Assembly (NCBI RefSeq): GCF_000003815.2
Contig: NC_049991.1
Span: 848,413 to 878,944, forward strand
Source of the DNA: Branchiostoma floridae
Taxonomy: Eukaryota > Chordata > Leptocardii > Amphioxiformes > Branchiostomatidae
Direction of reading: 5' to 3'
DNA length: 30,532 nucleotides
Part shown: piece by piece, positions 30,201 to 30,532 of the stretch
Numbering within the stretch: the first letter of the stretch is position 1
Layout: each line of letters begins with the position of its first letter
Notes under the pieces: model-generated
Told to the model about the DNA's origin: nothing
The model's database searches: none
Seen by the model: the letters and a program-made list of their open reading frames with translations, nothing else
Position numbers and translations under genes: made by a program

Positions 30201-30331
30201 TTCAGGTTCTTTCTTCGCCTCTTCAGCTGGCGGTTCAGCCTTTTGTTCCGTCTTTTCAGGTTCTTTCTTCGCCTCTTCAGCTGCCGGTTCAGCTTTTTGT
30301 TCTGTATCTTCAACCTCCTTTTTTTCGTCCT
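19196..30331 (-). CDS. Giant repeat/discoidin protein gene (5' end outside window)
   Basis: Five minus-strand exons join with identical phase 1 at every boundary: 30331-28428, 28136-27702, 27428-26979, 26532-26350 and 24263-19196. With one base restored in each of the two repeat exons the product is about 2,680 residues from the first exon seen. The order is 14-residue Lys/Glu/Ala/Pro repeats, a coiled coil, discoidin domain 1, discoidin domain 2, a coiled coil, 18-residue repeats, 9-residue Thr/Ser/Pro repeats, a coiled coil and a basic tail. The start codon and any signal peptide lie beyond 30532. The exon at 30331 begins after a good acceptor (CTCCTAACAG) and has no in-frame ATG near it. 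The function is unknown. Automated annotation would probably call it neurofilament-heavy-like from composition alone. It could instead be two genes split in the 2.1 kb intron 24264-26349, but the phases argue for one. Confidence 0.7.
19900..20590 (-). repeat. 27-base tandem repeat encoding TTSAGVPEP
   Basis: About 25 imperfect copies code, on the minus strand, for Thr/Ser/Pro-rich nonapeptides. This is the kind of sequence that is O-glycosylated in secreted proteins. Variants include SEPITSAGV and PETTTSAGV. Confidence 0.9.
20590..23560 (-). repeat. 54-base tandem repeat encoding an 18-residue KE/AP unit
   Basis: About 55 copies occur. Two unit types, PEKAEQK and TKDTEQK, alternate over about 21300-22000, giving a 108-base higher-order period. 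Elsewhere one type runs alone. Some copies are shortened, for example near 22810 where a unit lacks 5 residues. Confidence 0.92.
24264..26010. other. Intron of the large gene, no further coding seen
   Basis: This is the 5' and middle part of the 24264-26349 intron as seen on the plus strand. It is AT-rich. No phase-1 exon with a recognisable domain was found. A short hairpin (GGGGGTTTGACCCCC) lies near 24473-24487. Open frames at 25373-25842 on both strands overlap one another and show no domain. Confidence 0.45.
26011..26310. mobile_element. Harbinger-like MITE, 300 bp
   Basis: The ends AGCTAAGGGCACAA and TTGTGCCCTTAGCT are inverted. TAA lies outside the right end and near the left end, close to the 3-bp TTA/TAA duplication seen at 12691-12906. 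The interior shares CGAACTCGTAGGGAATC and GATTTTGGAGCAC with that element. Confidence 0.8.
26350..26532 (-). CDS. Large-gene exon D: 61-residue coiled-coil segment with CxxC
   Basis: This phase 1-1 exon of 183 bases has acceptor GACTACAG before ATGAAGC and donor GCGG/GTGAGT. It encodes a heptad-like helix (SVLLSENRALKVKVADQQKL, LEQMMAIVKG) followed by CDTC and a Gln/Gly tail. The pattern is consistent with an oligomerising coiled coil. The next exon starts with LCENC, so two CxxC pairs flank this junction. Confidence 0.78.
26979..27428 (-). CDS. Large-gene exon C: discoidin (F5/8 type C-like) domain 2
   Basis: This 450-base phase 1-1 exon is clearly a duplicate of exon B. It shares the WLYGNPPVAVESSGK start, WHIVFDFLAKYVLSGLRIT, the GDTAHDV turn and the C-terminal RYWRLVINSTHS and VSFFGYPG. 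VLDGNAATFWSD matches the DGNxxTxW motif of F5/8C domains better than exon B does. The CSNPFC cysteine pair is missing. The acceptor is at 27429-27430 and the donor at 26979/26978. Confidence 0.87.
27702..28136 (-). CDS. Large-gene exon B: discoidin (F5/8 type C-like) domain 1
   Basis: This 435-base phase 1-1 exon encodes one complete beta-sandwich-type domain. It begins ATWITGNPPWVIESSGKE, passes through WYIVFDFRTEYTLSQIKLTN and ends ARYWRVLVTRTHDGLQPNIV then QIQFFGKKG. The WxIVFDF, RYWR and final FFG motifs fit the F5/8 type C fold, whose members bind phospholipid, glycans or collagen, mostly outside cells. The usual pair of terminal cysteines is absent. A close pair (CSNPFC) occurs mid-domain instead. 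The acceptor is at 28137-28138 and the donor GAAAG/GTATGT at 27702/27701. Confidence 0.85.
28428..30331 (-). CDS. Large-gene exon A: 14-residue KE/AP repeats plus coiled coil
   Basis: The exon encodes roughly 38 copies of a 42-base unit read as AEPAAEEAKKEEPK, with a few 18-residue type units at both ends. An acidic stretch (EDAEDTDSEADDEE) follows, then a predicted coiled coil containing KKLAAELGVQSWLDKLKEQ. The acceptor is at 30332-30334 and the donor GGAAG/GTTTGT at 28428/28427. Its length of 1904 is one short of a multiple of three, and unit comparison puts the missing base at 29365 (GGTCC where other copies have GGTTCC). As written, the shifted frame meets a stop near 28812. The composition suggests long charged helices like LEA or neurofilament-tail proteins. 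That is compositional likeness, not homology. Confidence 0.75.
28640..30310 (-). repeat. 42-base tandem repeat encoding a 14-residue KE/AP unit
   Basis: About 38 copies occur. There is a 168-base higher-order period: the marked unit GTTGCCGGTTCGGCTTTC recurs at about 28799 and 28967. A block around 29445-29530 recurs almost identically near 29880-29965, showing recent internal duplication. Confidence 0.9.
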
Positions 30332-30532
30332 CTGTTAGGAGACACGATGATACGAGGATGAGTTAACAAGTAATGGAAGTCGTTTCATAACGAACTCATT
30401 TTTGTGATCGAAATAGTTGAAACGTAAAGGCATATATCCTCCTGACTTTGAAATATCTTAATTTGTCTTTGGTTATTTTATGAGTGCCTGAGCTGATTTC
30501 AAAGAGAACAACACCCTTCGACGGCCGTTTTG
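30332..30532. other. Intron 5' of exon A of the large gene (partial)
   Basis: On the minus strand this ends in a pyrimidine-rich tract and CTCCTAACAG, a good acceptor with a TAAC branch-type word. A minus-strand ATG at about 30389 opens only 17 codons before a stop, so no start codon or signal peptide was accepted here. Confidence 0.6.

Noticed and set aside
28589-30361. Plus-strand 590- and 535-codon open frames
   Set aside because: They are antisense to the 42-base repeat of exon A. The internal change of repeat frame at 29365 shows that they follow the minus-strand base loss.

Overview
The window looks like a gene-rich, mobile-element-rich stretch of an invertebrate deuterostome genome, most likely a lancelet (Branchiostoma). 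The reasons are metazoan GT-AG intron/exon genes, short introns, many small foldback and MITE-type elements, intronic minisatellites and phase 1-1 exon shuffling. The species call is inference from gene style only. All gene models were built by hand from splice sites and checked for reading-phase agreement.

Layout. (1) 1-3837, plus strand: the 3' part of RNPS1, an SR-rich plus RRM splicing factor of the exon junction complex periphery. It is preceded by an intronic minisatellite and by an unusual 8-copy tandem array of an SR-coding mini-exon with its own splice sites. (2) 3838-7078: RNPS1 3' flank with a foldback element. (3) 7079-13247, plus strand: a complete 8-exon, 289-codon phytanoyl-CoA dioxygenase-family 2-oxoglutarate/Fe(II) oxygenase of the kind often named L-proline trans-4-hydroxylase-like. 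Its introns hold a mariner remnant, several TIR/foldback elements and two minisatellites. (4) 13248-15375: convergent 3' region with a (GT)n tract inside a TIR element. (5) 15376-16752, minus strand: a complete 3-exon Tctex1-type dynein light chain gene. (6) 16753-19195: mostly noncoding, with a MITE and repeat copies. (7) 19196-30331, minus strand: one very large gene whose 5' end lies beyond the window. It joins a 14-residue Lys/Glu/Ala/Pro repeat exon, two discoidin (F5/8 type C-like) domain exons, a coiled-coil exon and a 5 kb terminal exon with an 18-residue repeat block, a 9-residue Thr/Ser/Pro repeat block and a basic C-terminus. Every joined boundary is phase 1.

The genes are not an operon and no shared pathway is evident. 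The most unusual items are the giant repeat/discoidin gene, the tandem SR mini-exon array in RNPS1, and a second minisatellite (oxygenase intron 5) whose unit copies the sequence at the adjacent 3' splice site. Both repeat exons of the large gene carry one single-base loss in a short T run. Exon-length arithmetic shows that one added base in each restores the phase, so these are either assembly errors or real disabling changes.
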